This document shows, piece after piece, positions 9,055 through 17,860 of a stretch of 64,000 nt of DNA. The notes beneath the pieces were generated by a model that saw nothing but the letters and a program-made list of their open reading frames with translations, searched no databases and was not told the origin of the DNA. Within the stretch, counting starts at the first letter, position 1; every line of letters begins with the position of its first letter. A program made the position numbers and the translations under genes. The DNA is from Laceyella putida (GTDB taxonomy: Bacteria; Bacillota; Bacilli; Thermoactinomycetales; Thermoactinomycetaceae), in assembly GCF_042665195.1 (NCBI RefSeq), contig NZ_JBHTBW010000006.1, positions 310,001 to 374,000 on the forward strand. The letters are read 5' to 3'.

Positions 9055-10335
9055 ATGTTAGATATCAAGTTGCTGCGCAGCCAATTGGAAGACGTCAAAC
9101 AACGCTTGGAAACACGGGGGGGCGATTTGACCAGCTTAAACGCGTTTGTCGATCTCGACCAGCGCCGCCGTGAGTTGATCCAGCAAACGGAACAGCTAAA
9201 AAACCAACGCAACGTGGTTTCAAAAGAGATTGCGGAGAAGAAAAAGCGCAAAGAGGATGCGGAGGCGCAGATTTTGGAGATGCGTCGCGTGGGGGATGAG
9301 ATCAAGCGGTTGGATGAAGAACTGCGCCAGCTGGATGAGCAGATGGAGGGATTGCTTCTGACCTTGCCCAATGTGCCGCATGAAAGCGTGCCGGTGGGCG
9401 CTTCGGAAGAAGAAAATGTGGTGGTTCGCGCCTGGGGGGGGATTCGAGAGACCGGCTTCGAGGTGAAGCCCCATTGGGAGATCGCGGAGCAATTGGACAT
9501 CCTTGATTTTGAGCGGGCGGCCAAAGTGACCGGATCGCGGTTTGTGTTTTACAAAGGCTGGGGTGCGCGCCTTGAGCGGGCTTTGATCAACTTCATGTTG
9601 GATCTGCATACGGCCGAACATGGGTATACGGAAGTGATTCCGCCTTATATCGTCAACCGTCAGGCGATGACGGGAACGGGGCAATTGCCGAAATTTGAAG
9701 AGGATGCCTTCAAACTGGCGGATAACCAAGACTACTTCTTGATCCCCACCGCGGAAGTCCCTGTGACAAACTACCATGCGGGCGAGATTTTGCCTGGTGA
9801 AGACTTGCCCAAATACTACACCGCTTTCACGGGTTGTTTCCGTTCGGAAGCCGGTTCCGCCGGCCGGGATACGCGTGGGTTGATCCGTTTGCACCAGTTC
9901 AACAAAGTGGAGATGATCAAGGTGGTGCATCCGGAAGCGTCGTACGACGAACTGGAAAAAATGGTGGCCAACGCCGAAAGGGTGTTGCAACTGCTGGAGT
10001 TGCCATATCGTGTCAGTGCCTTATGCACAGGAGATTTGGGTTTTAGCGCAACCAAGACCTATGACTTGGAAGTGTGGATGCCAAGCAATGGCCAATATCG
10101 CGAGATCTCTTCGTGCAGCAATTGCGGCGATTTCCAAGCGCGTCGCGCCAACATTCGCTTCCGCCGTGATGCGAAGGCAAAGCCGGAGTTTGTGCATACA
10201 CTCAATGGTTCCGGCTTGGCGGTGGGCCGCACCGTGGCCGCGATTCTGGAGAACCATCAACAAGCGGATGGCACGATTCGCATTCCCCAAGCACTGCAAC
10301 CCTACATGGGCGGTTTGGAGAAAATAGGAAAATGA
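9055..10335 (+). CDS. serS: Seryl-tRNA synthetase
   Basis: Charges tRNA-Ser with serine. The ATG at 9055 is preceded by GGGGAGG; the TTG one codon earlier is less likely. The N-terminal ~110 residues form the long antiparallel coiled coil that grips the tRNA-Ser variable arm. The class II core has motif 2 (CFRSEAGSAGRDTRGL) and motif 3 (LNGSGLAVGRTVAAILE). Length 426 is typical. It is regulated by the T-box upstream, and a cognate tRNA gene follows at 10452. Confidence 0.98.
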   Translation: MLDIKLLRSQLEDVKQRLETRGGDLTSLNAFVDLDQRRRELIQQTEQLKNQRNVVSKEIAEKKKRKEDAEAQILEMRRVGDEIKRLDEELRQLDEQMEGLLLTLPNVPHESVPVGASEEENVVVRAWGGIRETGFEVKPHWEIAEQLDILDFERAAKVTGSRFVFYKGWGARLERALINFMLDLHTAEHGYTEVIPPYIVNRQAMTGTGQLPKFEEDAFKLADNQDYFLIPTAEVPVTNYHAGEILPGEDLPKYYTAFTGCFRSEAGSAGRDTRGLIRLHQFNKVEMIKVVHPEASYDELEKMVANAERVLQLLELPYRVSALCTGDLGFSATKTYDLEVWMPSNGQYREISSCSNCGDFQARRANIRFRRDAKAKPEFVHTLNGSGLAVGRTVAAILENHQQADGTIRIPQALQPYMGGLEKIGK

Positions 10336-10394
10336 GAGGGGTGGGAGCGGTTTTCCCTTTGCATCTCCGCTCCTCGCCCATTTTCCACTTTCAT

Positions 10395-10422
10395 TTGACA
10401 ATCGCAAAAAAATCTGTATAAT
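10395..10422 (+). promoter_or_regulatory. Strong tRNA-Ser promoter
   Basis: Perfect -35 TTGACA (10395-10400) and perfect -10 TATAAT (10417-10422) with a 16-bp spacer, 29 bp upstream of the tRNA. Confidence 0.85.
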
Positions 10423-10451
10423 TAATATCTGTAGCTCGTGATATCTGCCGT

Positions 10452-10541
10452 GGAGAGGTGGTCGAGTGGTTTAAGGCAGCGGTCTTGAAAACCGCCGATG
10501 TCGTGAGGCATCCGTGGGTTCGAATCCCACCCTCTCCGCCA
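10452..10541 (+). tRNA. tRNA-Ser (anticodon UGA)
   Basis: A class II tRNA with acceptor GGAGAGG/CCTCTCC, anticodon loop CTTGAAA giving UGA, a long variable arm, TTCGAAT in the T loop and an encoded CCA end. It reads UCA and related serine codons. A partial copy (11955) and a degenerate copy (12490) lie downstream. Confidence 0.97.
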
Positions 10542-10552
10542 TAAGAGACAAA

Positions 10553-10591
10553 AAACGCACTTGCCGTTCATGCACGGCAAGTGCGTTTTTT
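10553..10591 (+). terminator. tRNA-Ser(UGA) terminator
   Basis: A perfect 13-bp stem, ACGCACTTGCCGT (10555-10567) with its complement at 10574-10586, a 6-nt loop and a T run. The 5' A run makes it possibly bidirectional. Confidence 0.9.
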
Positions 10592-10784
10592 GTGTTGGTG
10601 ACCGTGCTTTCAAACAGGCGTTGCCAATGGCAAAACATTTGTTTCTCTAAATCAAATGCTGTTTATGGGTAGTAATATGGTGAACTTAGTGAATATAAAC
10701 AGAAAAATGATTGTCTATACGAAATATATAAATGAAAGGGTGTTTGAGGAGTAGATGCATCTGCCGTCGATCTTTTAAGCAGTA

Positions 10785-10804
10785 TCAATCGTGATAACGA
10801 TTGA
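10785..10804. promoter_or_regulatory. Inverted repeat, candidate operator
   Basis: TCAATCGT (10785-10792) and its exact complement ACGATTGA (10797-10804) with a 4-bp spacer, about 25 bp before the surface-protein start. The rest of 10592-10830 is AT-rich with no gene. No known regulator is assigned. Confidence 0.35.
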
Positions 10805-10830
10805 GCAATCCCTTATCAACCCGGAAAGGG

Positions 10831-11952
10831 ATGAAGAATTTGAGAAAATTTCTCTCATTGGCGATGACATGGCTGCTTGTATTTACAGTGTTGTTGTTAG
10901 GAACTCCTGTATGGGCAACTGAAAATGACGCTGCAACACGTTATAACCTGACAAGTGATTGTCGTCCGGATGACCAAACCGTTAAACTTCGCATTACCAA
11001 TGACAGTGATCAAGATGAAAACTATATGTTGTCCTTGCATGGTGGCAGTGAGAAATTTGCTGGAATAGTGAAAGCACATGGCAACGCGGAACAGATCGTG
11101 CCATGGAAATCTGCATACGATACTTGGATTCTTGAAATCGCCGGTCAACAAGTGACGAAAGCTGTTGGGGACAGTCCAAAATGCGAGACGGAAGGACCAA
11201 CTCCTGAACTTACGATAACAGGCGACGGCATGGGAAATGTGTTTGCCAATATGACTAACGCGAAAGAGGCAAAGGGTACGTGGACTTATCTAATTGAAGA
11301 TTATACTCCCATCATTCATCAGGGGGTAGAAGGACTGAGAGATGAAGCTAATTTTGAACATTATTTATCTCCAATGGTTCCTGAAGAAACGTTTAGCGTA
11401 ACAGTTATTTTTGAAGGGGTTGTAGATGGCAAAGCAGGGTTTAAACTAACTGGTACAGTCAAACTTAAAGTGAAGGTACATCCCCATCAGTATGAAATGG
11501 CTTATCAGTATAAGTTTGAAGATTGCAAACATAAGATTGGCGGACAAGTATTGGGGGCAAAAGAGATTAGCACCTGGTGGGAAATTGAAATCTATAAGCA
11601 AGATGGGACACGTGTCGCAATCAAGGATCAGATGGGGAGCCGCAGTACATCATTTTCGGCGGAGTTTGATGTAGTGCCAGTAGGTAAATATACAGCAAGG
11701 ATCGCATTAGTGCCTGATTCAACCTATATAGATCGTAAGCCTGGATTTGCAATCGCCACATTTCCATTAGAAGTGACAGAAAAACAATTTAAGGCTTGCA
11801 AATCTACTCCTTTAAAACCCCCAGCTATAGGTAACCCAAGGGAAGGTGGACCGCTACCCAAGACCACTACAGTCTATCCCATCGCCGCCATTGCAGGGGG
11901 TGTGGTGCTCTTGGTAGGTGTAACCCTTCTCAAATTCCGCCGCGCCGCTTAA
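10831..11952 (+). CDS. Sortase-anchored surface protein with cysteine-paired domains
   Basis: About 373 residues; function unknown. The signal peptide (about 30 residues) ends VWA. The C-terminus is a cell-wall sorting signal: LPKTT, a hydrophobic stretch (YPIAAIAGGVVLLVG) and FRRAA. The mature part begins with a beta-rich domain bounded by cysteines (DC near residue 40, KC near 115). A middle domain follows, then a second domain starting EDC and ending KAC, so disulfides within each unit are likely. The ribosome site GGAAAGGG touches ATG 10831, so TTG 10840 is an alternative start. It lies between the tRNA-Ser gene and a partial tRNA copy, and has lower GC than serS. The protein at 45710 has the same architecture. 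Confidence 0.7.
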   Translation: MKNLRKFLSLAMTWLLVFTVLLLGTPVWATENDAATRYNLTSDCRPDDQTVKLRITNDSDQDENYMLSLHGGSEKFAGIVKAHGNAEQIVPWKSAYDTWILEIAGQQVTKAVGDSPKCETEGPTPELTITGDGMGNVFANMTNAKEAKGTWTYLIEDYTPIIHQGVEGLRDEANFEHYLSPMVPEETFSVTVIFEGVVDGKAGFKLTGTVKLKVKVHPHQYEMAYQYKFEDCKHKIGGQVLGAKEISTWWEIEIYKQDGTRVAIKDQMGSRSTSFSAEFDVVPVGKYTARIALVPDSTYIDRKPGFAIATFPLEVTEKQFKACKSTPLKPPAIGNPREGGPLPKTTTVYPIAAIAGGVVLLVGVTLLKFRRAA

Positions 11953-11954
11953 GA

Positions 11955-11978
11955 GTTCGAATCCCACCCGCTCCGGCA
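11955..11978 (+). repeat. Partial repeat of the tRNA-Ser(UGA) 3' end
   Basis: GTTCGAATCCCACCC at 11955-11969 is identical to the T-arm of the tRNA at 10452-10541, and the next 9 bases match at 7-8 positions. It begins 2 bp after the surface-protein stop. A tRNA 3' end repeated downstream of a tRNA gene is the usual footprint of integrase-mediated insertion. Confidence 0.7.
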
Positions 11979-11990
11979 AACAAACAGAAG

Positions 11991-12023
11991 CCGTCCTACC
12001 ATCATGGTGGGGCGGTTTTTTTT
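11991..12023 (+). terminator. Terminator after surface protein
   Basis: An 11-bp stem, CCGTCCTACCA (11991-12001) with 12005-12015 (two G-T pairs), a 3-nt loop and eight T. Confidence 0.88.
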
Positions 12024-12137
12024 GAGAATGTGCCTATCTTCATTTCACTTTAAGGAGCATTCCCGTTCATGGGATGAAGCGGCTTGTCATCTATCGGCGG
12101 CCAGTTCAAACCTCTACTCTTTAAGCGGTTCCGTTTT

Positions 12138-12416
12138 TTACTGACGCACCTTGTCGAGGATTGATTCATAAATCCCCATGCTGTGTCCGTGAATGTGGCT
12201 CAGTTCCGATTGCAACAACTGAGTCAGCATGTTCCGTTCTTCTTCCGTCCATTCTCCTTTGCGATCGCGAAGTTTTTGCTGTAATTGACGGATGGGATGT
12301 AATTCCTGTTCCTACGCGGAATGCTCATCGGCATGCGCATAGAGCCGCTGTACCTCCGCTTGTTCCTCTTCAAGCAAAGTGGCCAGCATATCCATCTCTT
12401 CAACCGTTAATTGCAC
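12138..12416 (-). pseudogene. Small acidic helical protein gene interrupted by an amber codon
   Basis: On the minus strand a GTG start (12414-12416) is preceded by TGGAGG at good spacing. The frame runs 93 codons to TAA at 12138-12140 with a single in-frame TAG at codon 35 (12312-12314). Both halves are rich in Glu, Gln, Leu and Arg in the same frame (for example VEEMDMLATLLEEEQ and WTEEERNMLTQLL), so the protein would be about 92 residues and helical. One base change to CAG, GAG or AAG would restore it. I do not recognise the family. The frame on the plus strand here is an antisense shadow. Confidence 0.6.
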
Positions 12417-12489
12417 GGCCCCAACCTCCATTCATCAATCTGGAAATAGTATCTGCATGGCCTGGCTAAATTAATACAAGCAATTCCAT

Positions 12490-12578
12490 GAAGGGATCGA
12501 GCGCTTTTTAAGTCAGCGGTCTTGAAAACCGCCGATGTCGTAAGGCTACCGTAGGAGCGAATCCCACCCTCTCCGCCA
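12490..12578 (+). pseudogene. Degenerate tRNA-Ser copy
   Basis: The segment 12514-12541 is identical to 10477-10504 (anticodon stem-loop, variable arm start) and 12558-12578 to 10521-10541 (T arm and acceptor with CCA). The 5' acceptor strand and D arm are lost or scrambled, and the T-arm 5' strand is changed, so it cannot fold as a working tRNA. Together with 11955 it marks repeated tRNA-Ser sequence over 2 kb. Confidence 0.85.
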
Positions 12579-12609
12579 AATGATAAAGAAGTCGTTCAAA
12601 ACCTTTTCC

Positions 12610-12638
12610 TTGTATATTGGGCATAACGTGTGAGTAAG
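12610..12638 (+). repeat. 29-bp motif shared with the second tRNA-Ser locus, copy 1
   Basis: A stretch beginning TTGTATATTGGGCAT matches 41502-41530 at 25 of 29 positions. Each copy lies at the far side of a tRNA-Ser-associated insertion. Possibly the outer end of a related element. Confidence 0.6.
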
Positions 12639-12692
12639 TATGGCAATTTAGTCTTCGTGTGAATTACAAACGGGTATTTCTCTTTATCGACT

Positions 12693-13403
12693 TTATTCTT
12701 GATCAATAGGTTTAGAAATACGATCATTATATAAATCAAAATACAGCTGACCATTTGTACCCATCACAGCATAGCAGACATCTTTTACATTCAGTCCGCG
12801 TTTGAGTAGCTCTTGAAATAACCAGTCTGTTGAAAGTTGTTTCTGAATCAAATTTTTTTCGACTATTTCACCATCCATAATTAGTTCAACTGGAATCTTT
12901 TCAACTAATGGAGTAACGATCGATAAATCTTTTTTCGTTATATGACGATAATGGGGCTTTTTCAATACAGATAAAGACCCATCGATTTCAACCATTGCAA
13001 CCTCTACTTCTTCAATATTAAATATATCTTTTTCACGTAATCCATGATTTAAAGAATCCAACGTATATTTTAATTTTTTCATATTGTGTTCTAGTATTTT
13101 TCCATTTTCAATAACAACAGTTGGTTCTCCAGATATCCATTTTCTGGCTTTTCGGTTTCTTAATGCTATTAAAGCCAACAGAAAAATGATACTACTCATA
13201 ATCAACAAAGAGATGACAAAATGCCAAGAATTTATTTTTATATTGAACGCCATATTTCCAGCAATGGTTCCCAATGTAATCGAAGCTATAAAACCGTGAT
13301 AAGTTTTTTGAGCAATCGTTTGTTTGCCAAGTATACATGTAAAAGACCAGAGCAAGATAAATGCTACGAAGGTTCGAATAATCACTTCGATATTGTCAGA
13401 CAT
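12693..13403 (-). CDS. DUF421 (YetF-type) membrane protein
   Basis: About 236 residues. It has three N-terminal membrane helices (FVAFILLWSFTCIL, FIASITLGTIAGNM, FVISLLIMSSIIFLLALIAL), then a cytoplasmic DUF421 domain with the typical sequence GEPTVVIENGKI followed by hydrophilic repeats. The family is common in spore formers; its molecular role is poorly defined. ATG 13403 is preceded by GGAG. Base composition is clearly more AT-rich than the core genes. It stands just beyond the degenerate tRNA-Ser, consistent with acquired DNA. Confidence 0.85.
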   Translation of the reverse strand: MSDNIEVIIRTFVAFILLWSFTCILGKQTIAQKTYHGFIASITLGTIAGNMAFNIKINSWHFVISLLIMSSIIFLLALIALRNRKARKWISGEPTVVIENGKILEHNMKKLKYTLDSLNHGLREKDIFNIEEVEVAMVEIDGSLSVLKKPHYRHITKKDLSIVTPLVEKIPVELIMDGEIVEKNLIQKQLSTDWLFQELLKRGLNVKDVCYAVMGTNGQLYFDLYNDRISKPIDQE

Positions 13404-13642
13404 CAATTTTTCTCCTTTATTTTACTTGGGATAAATGACTACAATAATACAAAAGTAGTTTATCCAGTTAGAGGAACAATATGTCTGATTATCTTGAAAT
13501 CATCCTTCGTATGGTCGGAACGTTTCTTATAGGCCCATGGAAGCCCTGTATCGAATCACTCCATTTCTCAATAAGGATTTTATTTTGGCTTAAAATTGAA
13601 TTGGCATAATGATCGTACGGATAACCTAAAGGAGCTGTCGTT

Positions 13643-13732
13643 ATGAAAACGAAAAGTACGACTTTTATTGTTGTAAATGGAAAAAAGATTAAGCTGACAA
13701 AAAAACAATACGCTCTTCTCATAAAGAACTAA
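13643..13732 (+). CDS. Possible 29-residue peptide
   Basis: ATG 13643 follows AAAGGAG by 8 bases, and 29 codons follow before TAA. The product is basic, with a beta-like start and a KKIKLTKKQYALL helix. It has no known family. The strong ribosome site is the main argument for translation. It sits in the 13404-14219 gap. Confidence 0.35.
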   Translation: MKTKSTTFIVVNGKKIKLTKKQYALLIKN

Positions 13733-13975
13733 AATCATCGCCTTGGAAAGAAGATTTCGAACATCATACACCCTCTTGATGTCCCTCATAACCAGAGACA
13801 GAACATGTCTGACTGGTATGGGTTTTTCCATGACATTTAGGTGGTTCCGGCTTGACTTAATTTTTGGGCTAATTATTTTCCGACTATTACAAAAGATCGT
13901 GCGGTTGAAATGGAATGATTTAGATCCATTGGTTTGCAAATAAAAGAAGATAAATCTGTCAGCCACTCTCTATGG

Positions 13976-14181
13976 GGGGGAGTCGCTTGTTCATTGCCGT
14001 AACAAGGTAGATCGGCGTTCAAGTCCTTATTGATCAGCTGGATCTCCACCATGAAGTTTTGGATATAGTTTGCGTTGTAGAGCAGCGTCCATTGCGCTAA
14101 TTGTTTTTGGTAAGCGAGAAGGGGAATTCGATAATTTTTAAATTTTATTTTTGGTTGAATTTGTATATAATACAACATCAT
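13976..14181 (-). pseudogene. Possible gene remnant
   Basis: The minus strand reads a coding-like stretch (YQKQLAQWTLLYNANYIQNF then MVEIQLINKDLNADL) without a convincing start. The sequence around it is AT-rich and has no continuing frame. It may be the remains of a gene lost when the neighbouring elements moved. No family recognised. Confidence 0.2.
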
Positions 14182-14219
14182 TGTCTATAGAATAATCAGT
14201 GAAAAAGGAGCTTTGCACT

Positions 14220-15188
14220 ATGAAAAAAATGATGATCCTTGCTGCGCTCGGGGTGATCCTTGGTTCCTTTTCTTGGAACTCTGTTTATGCGGAAGATACA
14301 TATGCGAATTACGCAGACTTGGCTGCCCATGAACAATTGGGAGTAGATTACTCTATTCGTAGCAGAACGACATCTAGCCAGGCGGCGATCATCGCTATTC
14401 ATGGAGGGAAAATAGAGCCTGGCACTTCACAAATTACTGAGAAAATCGCCGGTGATGACCATAATCTTTATCTGTTTGAGGGAACAAAATCGGCCAATAA
14501 TCACGATTTGCATATCACCTCTACCCATTTTGATGAGCCGACGGCGGTCAAATTGGTCGCCAAGGCGCACAAAGTCGTTTCTGTACATGGTGCGGATGGC
14601 GATCAACCCATTGTGTACTTGGGTGGGAAAAATGAAGCGCTGAAAGATAAGATCAGTCAATTGTTAAGCGAGAAAAATTTTGTGGTCAAACCGCCTCTCG
14701 ATGGAATTGCGGGTACGGAAGCGACGAACATCTGTAACTTAAACCGGACGCAAGCAGGTGTTCAATTGGAGTTAACCCGTGCGTTAAGGGATGAACTGGT
14801 AAGCAGTACGGATAGAATGAATGACTTTGCGACGGCGGTGAGAAATGCCATTTCCGCCGTGCCGGCCAATTCGGGCAGGGTGTTTGATTTTGATGCAGAT
14901 TCATTTACTTCTTCCACCTATTTGAATGGCGGAAAAGTATTTTATGTGGACTCGTCAGACTATATCTTGGGAATACAAAATCCGAATAACACCAGTGACA
15001 CGATTACCGTTCGCTTTAATATCTATGATCAGAATAACAAACTCGTTCTCTCAAAGACCAAGACGAGCCAGTTTCGCGAAGGTTATTTTAAACATGTTTT
15101 TACAGGGTTGCCCACGGGATATTACAAGATCGAAATGGTGAATCTGTATAAGCAATCTGCCTATATCCATGCCGGTCTGCACTATTGA
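14220..15188 (+). CDS. Secreted poly-gamma-glutamate hydrolase family protein
   Basis: Zinc-dependent hydrolase fold (DUF867/PGA hydrolase, related to phage PghP and B. subtilis YjqB), expected to cut poly-gamma-glutamate capsule outside the cell. ATG 14220 follows AAAGGAG. The signal peptide ends VYA. Family motifs: ANYADLAAHE, AIHGGKIEPGTSQ (metal His), HITSTHFDEP, VSVHGADG and GVQLELTRALR. The catalytic part ends near residue 200; an extra C-terminal beta domain of about 110 residues (VFDFDADSFTSSTY onward) probably binds a polymer or the wall. A paralogue without signal peptide lies at 29634. A 59-bp piece of this gene is repeated at 41357. Confidence 0.88.
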   Translation: MKKMMILAALGVILGSFSWNSVYAEDTYANYADLAAHEQLGVDYSIRSRTTSSQAAIIAIHGGKIEPGTSQITEKIAGDDHNLYLFEGTKSANNHDLHITSTHFDEPTAVKLVAKAHKVVSVHGADGDQPIVYLGGKNEALKDKISQLLSEKNFVVKPPLDGIAGTEATNICNLNRTQAGVQLELTRALRDELVSSTDRMNDFATAVRNAISAVPANSGRVFDFDADSFTSSTYLNGGKVFYVDSSDYILGIQNPNNTSDTITVRFNIYDQNNKLVLSKTKTSQFREGYFKHVFTGLPTGYYKIEMVNLYKQSAYIHAGLHY

Positions 15189-15199
15189 GTCCGATACAG

Positions 15200-15238
15200 A
15201 TGCCGTTCCTCATCATCAATGGGGACGGCATTTTCTTT
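15200..15238 (+). terminator. Terminator of the PGA hydrolase gene
   Basis: ATGCCGTTCCTCAT (15200-15213) pairs with 15219-15231 (one bulge, two G-T pairs) and is followed by TTTTCTTTT. The stretch 15239-15539 is very AT-rich, with a TATAAT at 15421-15426 that may serve the next gene; no other feature seen. Confidence 0.85.
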
Positions 15239-15539
15239 TGGCTCATTCCACTTGTAACAATATTAAGAATGGATATGAAATGCATAAATGATTCGTTTGT
15301 TGCCTATTAAGATCGTTCTTTTCTTGTCTTACGTGTTGTCAGAGGAGATATTCAATGATGTTTTATATAGTCAATATTGTTATTTAAATAATATTATTTT
15401 AATTTGGTCTACTATTTAAATATAATGTAGTTAGAATTATTTACTCTATACTGACTGAGGGGTCTAATGTGTCTGGTTTTAATTAGCAGAGGTTCGAAAT
15501 GTAAATAATTCGCAAAAGAGTTTGGAAAGGGTGACAACA

Positions 15540-17756
15540 GTGAAATTGAGCAAAACGATGGTAGGCATGCTATCTTCCGCCCTTGTCATCAGTGGTTTTG
15601 CGAGCGCGCCGATGGTCTTGGCCAAACCGACCACCCCAGGTCAACATGAGAAGCATATCGATTGGGCAAGCGTCGATGTGGAGCGATTGTCCAAAGCATT
15701 GGTAGAACAAGGTATTGTGAGCAAACGGGCTAGCGAGCAAGAGTTGGAAAAAGCGGTAGAATCTTATGTGGAAGAGAACAGCATCGAAGGCGGCATTGAC
15801 ACGTCCACCTCTTTCGGTAAAAAAGCGCAACGGGGTCTGGAACGCGTCCAGAGCCGCCAAGCGAAAAAAGCGAATGAAAGTGCATCCGCCACCTTTGGCA
15901 AATCGGCTCATAAAGATAACATTGTCTTGGCTTTGGTTGAATTCCCCGATTATAGCCATAACCGCATGAAGGAAGAACCAGGCTACCTATATACGAAGGA
16001 CTTCAATCCAAGCCACTACCAAAACATGCTGTTTAACCAAAAGGGATACACCACACCGGAAGGATTGAAACTGACAACCATGGCCCAATATTATTTGCAG
16101 CAATCGGGCGGCACTTGGACGGTTGACGGCGTGGTTACCCCTTGGTTCCAATCAGAGCGCACCGCGAAAGAGAATGATGCGGATCCGCGCGGATTGGTTG
16201 TGGAAACATTAAGCCAAGTGGGGGAAGCGATCAAAGGGAAGGAAGCGCAATATGACCAACGCGATCCCTATGACATTGACCAGGACGGCAAAGTGATGGA
16301 AGCGGATGGCATGTTGGACAACCTCATGCTGGTCCACGCCGGTGTGGGTGAAGAGGCGGGTGGCGGAGAGCTGGGCGAAGATGCGATCTGGTCCCATCGC
16401 TGGACGCTGAGACAACCAACCGCCATCCCAGGCACTTCTCTCAAGGCCTATGATTACATGATTCAACCGGAAGACGGCGCGGTCGGCGTGTTTGCGCACG
16501 AATATGGCCACAACTTGGGATTGCCTGATTTGTATGACACCACCAATACCGGACTGGGCTCCCCTGTGGGCACATGGTCCCTGATGTCCGGCGGCTCTTG
16601 GAACGGGAAAGTGTCCGGAACGGAACCGGTCGGATTTGATCCATGGTCCAAACTGTACTTACAAGCCACTTATGGCGGGAAATGGATCGCCGCTAATGAA
16701 ATCGACCACAACCAACTCAGTGATGACTTGGTGGTCAAGGTAAATGAAGCAGTTAGCTTAAAACCGGAAAACAAAGTGGTGAAAGTGAATTTGCCAGACG
16801 TGGAGAAAAAGCCGCCAACCCAACCAGTGGGCGGGAAATTCGCTTATTTCTCCGACATGGGAGACAACCTCAATACCAGCATGGTTTCCAAAGAGATCGA
16901 TTTGACCGGTGCGCAAGCGGTCAAGCTTCGCTTCGACTCCTGGAGACAAATCGAGACCGGTTATGATTACCTGTATGTGAATGTGATTGATGTGGCCACC
17001 AACCAAAAACAAACGGTCAAAGCGTTTGATGATGACACCAAAGGCATTTGGGTGAAAGAAGAAATCGACTTGTCGGCTTTCGCCAATAAAAAGATTAAAG
17101 TCGAGTTTAACTATGTCACGGATGGCGGGTTGGCGATGGAAGGCTTCTACGCTGACAATATCGCGGTGGAGGCCGATGGCAAAACCGTCTTCGCCGATGA
17201 TGCGGAAGCCGACCTGCAATTCTCCTTGTCCGGCTTCAGCCATTTCGACGGCAAGGGCAAGTTGTACCCAAATTATTACCTGATTGAGTGGCGCACGCAC
17301 CATGGCGTGGACAAAGGGCTCGCGAATCTGCGCCGCGGCAGCAGCTTCATCACCAGTGACCCGGGCATGCTCGTATGGTACGTGGATGGCCGCTACCTCG
17401 ATAACAACACCAGCGCCCATGTGGGTTATGGGATGGTTGGGGTGGTGGATGCCCATCAACGTGTCCATTACTGGAACAACGACCTGAGCAAACCGGCGAG
17501 CGACCGTTACCAACTGGTGGACGCCGCGTTTGGCTTTAAGAAAACGTCCGCCATTCACATTGACCAATACGCCACCTTTGGATCCATGCACTATAAGGGA
17601 TTGCCGGGGGTATCCACTTTCTACGACGGCAATGATTACACGCTCAAAGGAGCACCTGAGGTAGGGAAGATCCTGCCGAAATACGGTTTGCAATTCAAGC
17701 TGAAGAAAGTGTTGAAAGACGGGAAGTCTGCGCTCATCAAGCTTTCCAAGCAATAA
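15540..17756 (+). CDS. Immune inhibitor A-type M6 metalloprotease
   Basis: Secreted zinc endopeptidase of family M6 (738 residues). GTG 15540 is chosen because GAAAGGGTGA lies 6 bases upstream. The signal peptide ends VLA; a propeptide of about 100 residues follows. The zinc motif HEYGH (His320, His324) continues as NLGLPDLYD, as in immune inhibitor A. Downstream are the met-turn region LMSGGSWNG and C-terminal beta-sandwich domains with Asp-rich calcium-type loops (YDIDQDGKVMEADGM before the active site). In B. thuringiensis the homologue degrades host antimicrobial proteins; here a nutritional or defensive role is equally possible. Flanked by other exported hydrolases. Confidence 0.93.
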   Translation: MKLSKTMVGMLSSALVISGFASAPMVLAKPTTPGQHEKHIDWASVDVERLSKALVEQGIVSKRASEQELEKAVESYVEENSIEGGIDTSTSFGKKAQRGLERVQSRQAKKANESASATFGKSAHKDNIVLALVEFPDYSHNRMKEEPGYLYTKDFNPSHYQNMLFNQKGYTTPEGLKLTTMAQYYLQQSGGTWTVDGVVTPWFQSERTAKENDADPRGLVVETLSQVGEAIKGKEAQYDQRDPYDIDQDGKVMEADGMLDNLMLVHAGVGEEAGGGELGEDAIWSHRWTLRQPTAIPGTSLKAYDYMIQPEDGAVGVFAHEYGHNLGLPDLYDTTNTGLGSPVGTWSLMSGGSWNGKVSGTEPVGFDPWSKLYLQATYGGKWIAANEIDHNQLSDDLVVKVNEAVSLKPENKVVKVNLPDVEKKPPTQPVGGKFAYFSDMGDNLNTSMVSKEIDLTGAQAVKLRFDSWRQIETGYDYLYVNVIDVATNQKQTVKAFDDDTKGIWVKEEIDLSAFANKKIKVEFNYVTDGGLAMEGFYADNIAVEADGKTVFADDAEADLQFSLSGFSHFDGKGKLYPNYYLIEWRTHHGVDKGLANLRRGSSFITSDPGMLVWYVDGRYLDNNTSAHVGYGMVGVVDAHQRVHYWNNDLSKPASDRYQLVDAAFGFKKTSAIHIDQYATFGSMHYKGLPGVSTFYDGNDYTLKGAPEVGKILPKYGLQFKLKKVLKDGKSALIKLSKQ

Positions 17757-17768
17757 GGCGTCACATGA

Positions 17769-17798
17769 AGCCCCGCCCATCGCCAAGCGGGGCTTTTT
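17769..17798 (+). terminator. M6 protease terminator 1
   Basis: AGCCCCGC (17769-17776) with its exact complement at 17787-17794, followed by TTTTT. Confidence 0.88.
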
Positions 17799-17823
17799 AT
17801 ATTGGGCGATACTAACTGTCCAT

Positions 17824-17860
17824 AAGCCGTCCGATCAGCAAGATACGGACGGCTTTTCCT
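17824..17860 (+). terminator. Second hairpin after the M6 gene
   Basis: AAGCCGTCCG (17824-17833) pairs perfectly with 17846-17855 and is followed by TTCCTTTTCC. With the preceding hairpin it forms tandem terminators isolating the M6 gene. Confidence 0.75.

Noticed and set aside
12161..12469. 102-codon plus-strand frame
   Set aside because: It is antisense to the amber-interrupted gene, which has the better start, ribosome site and composition.
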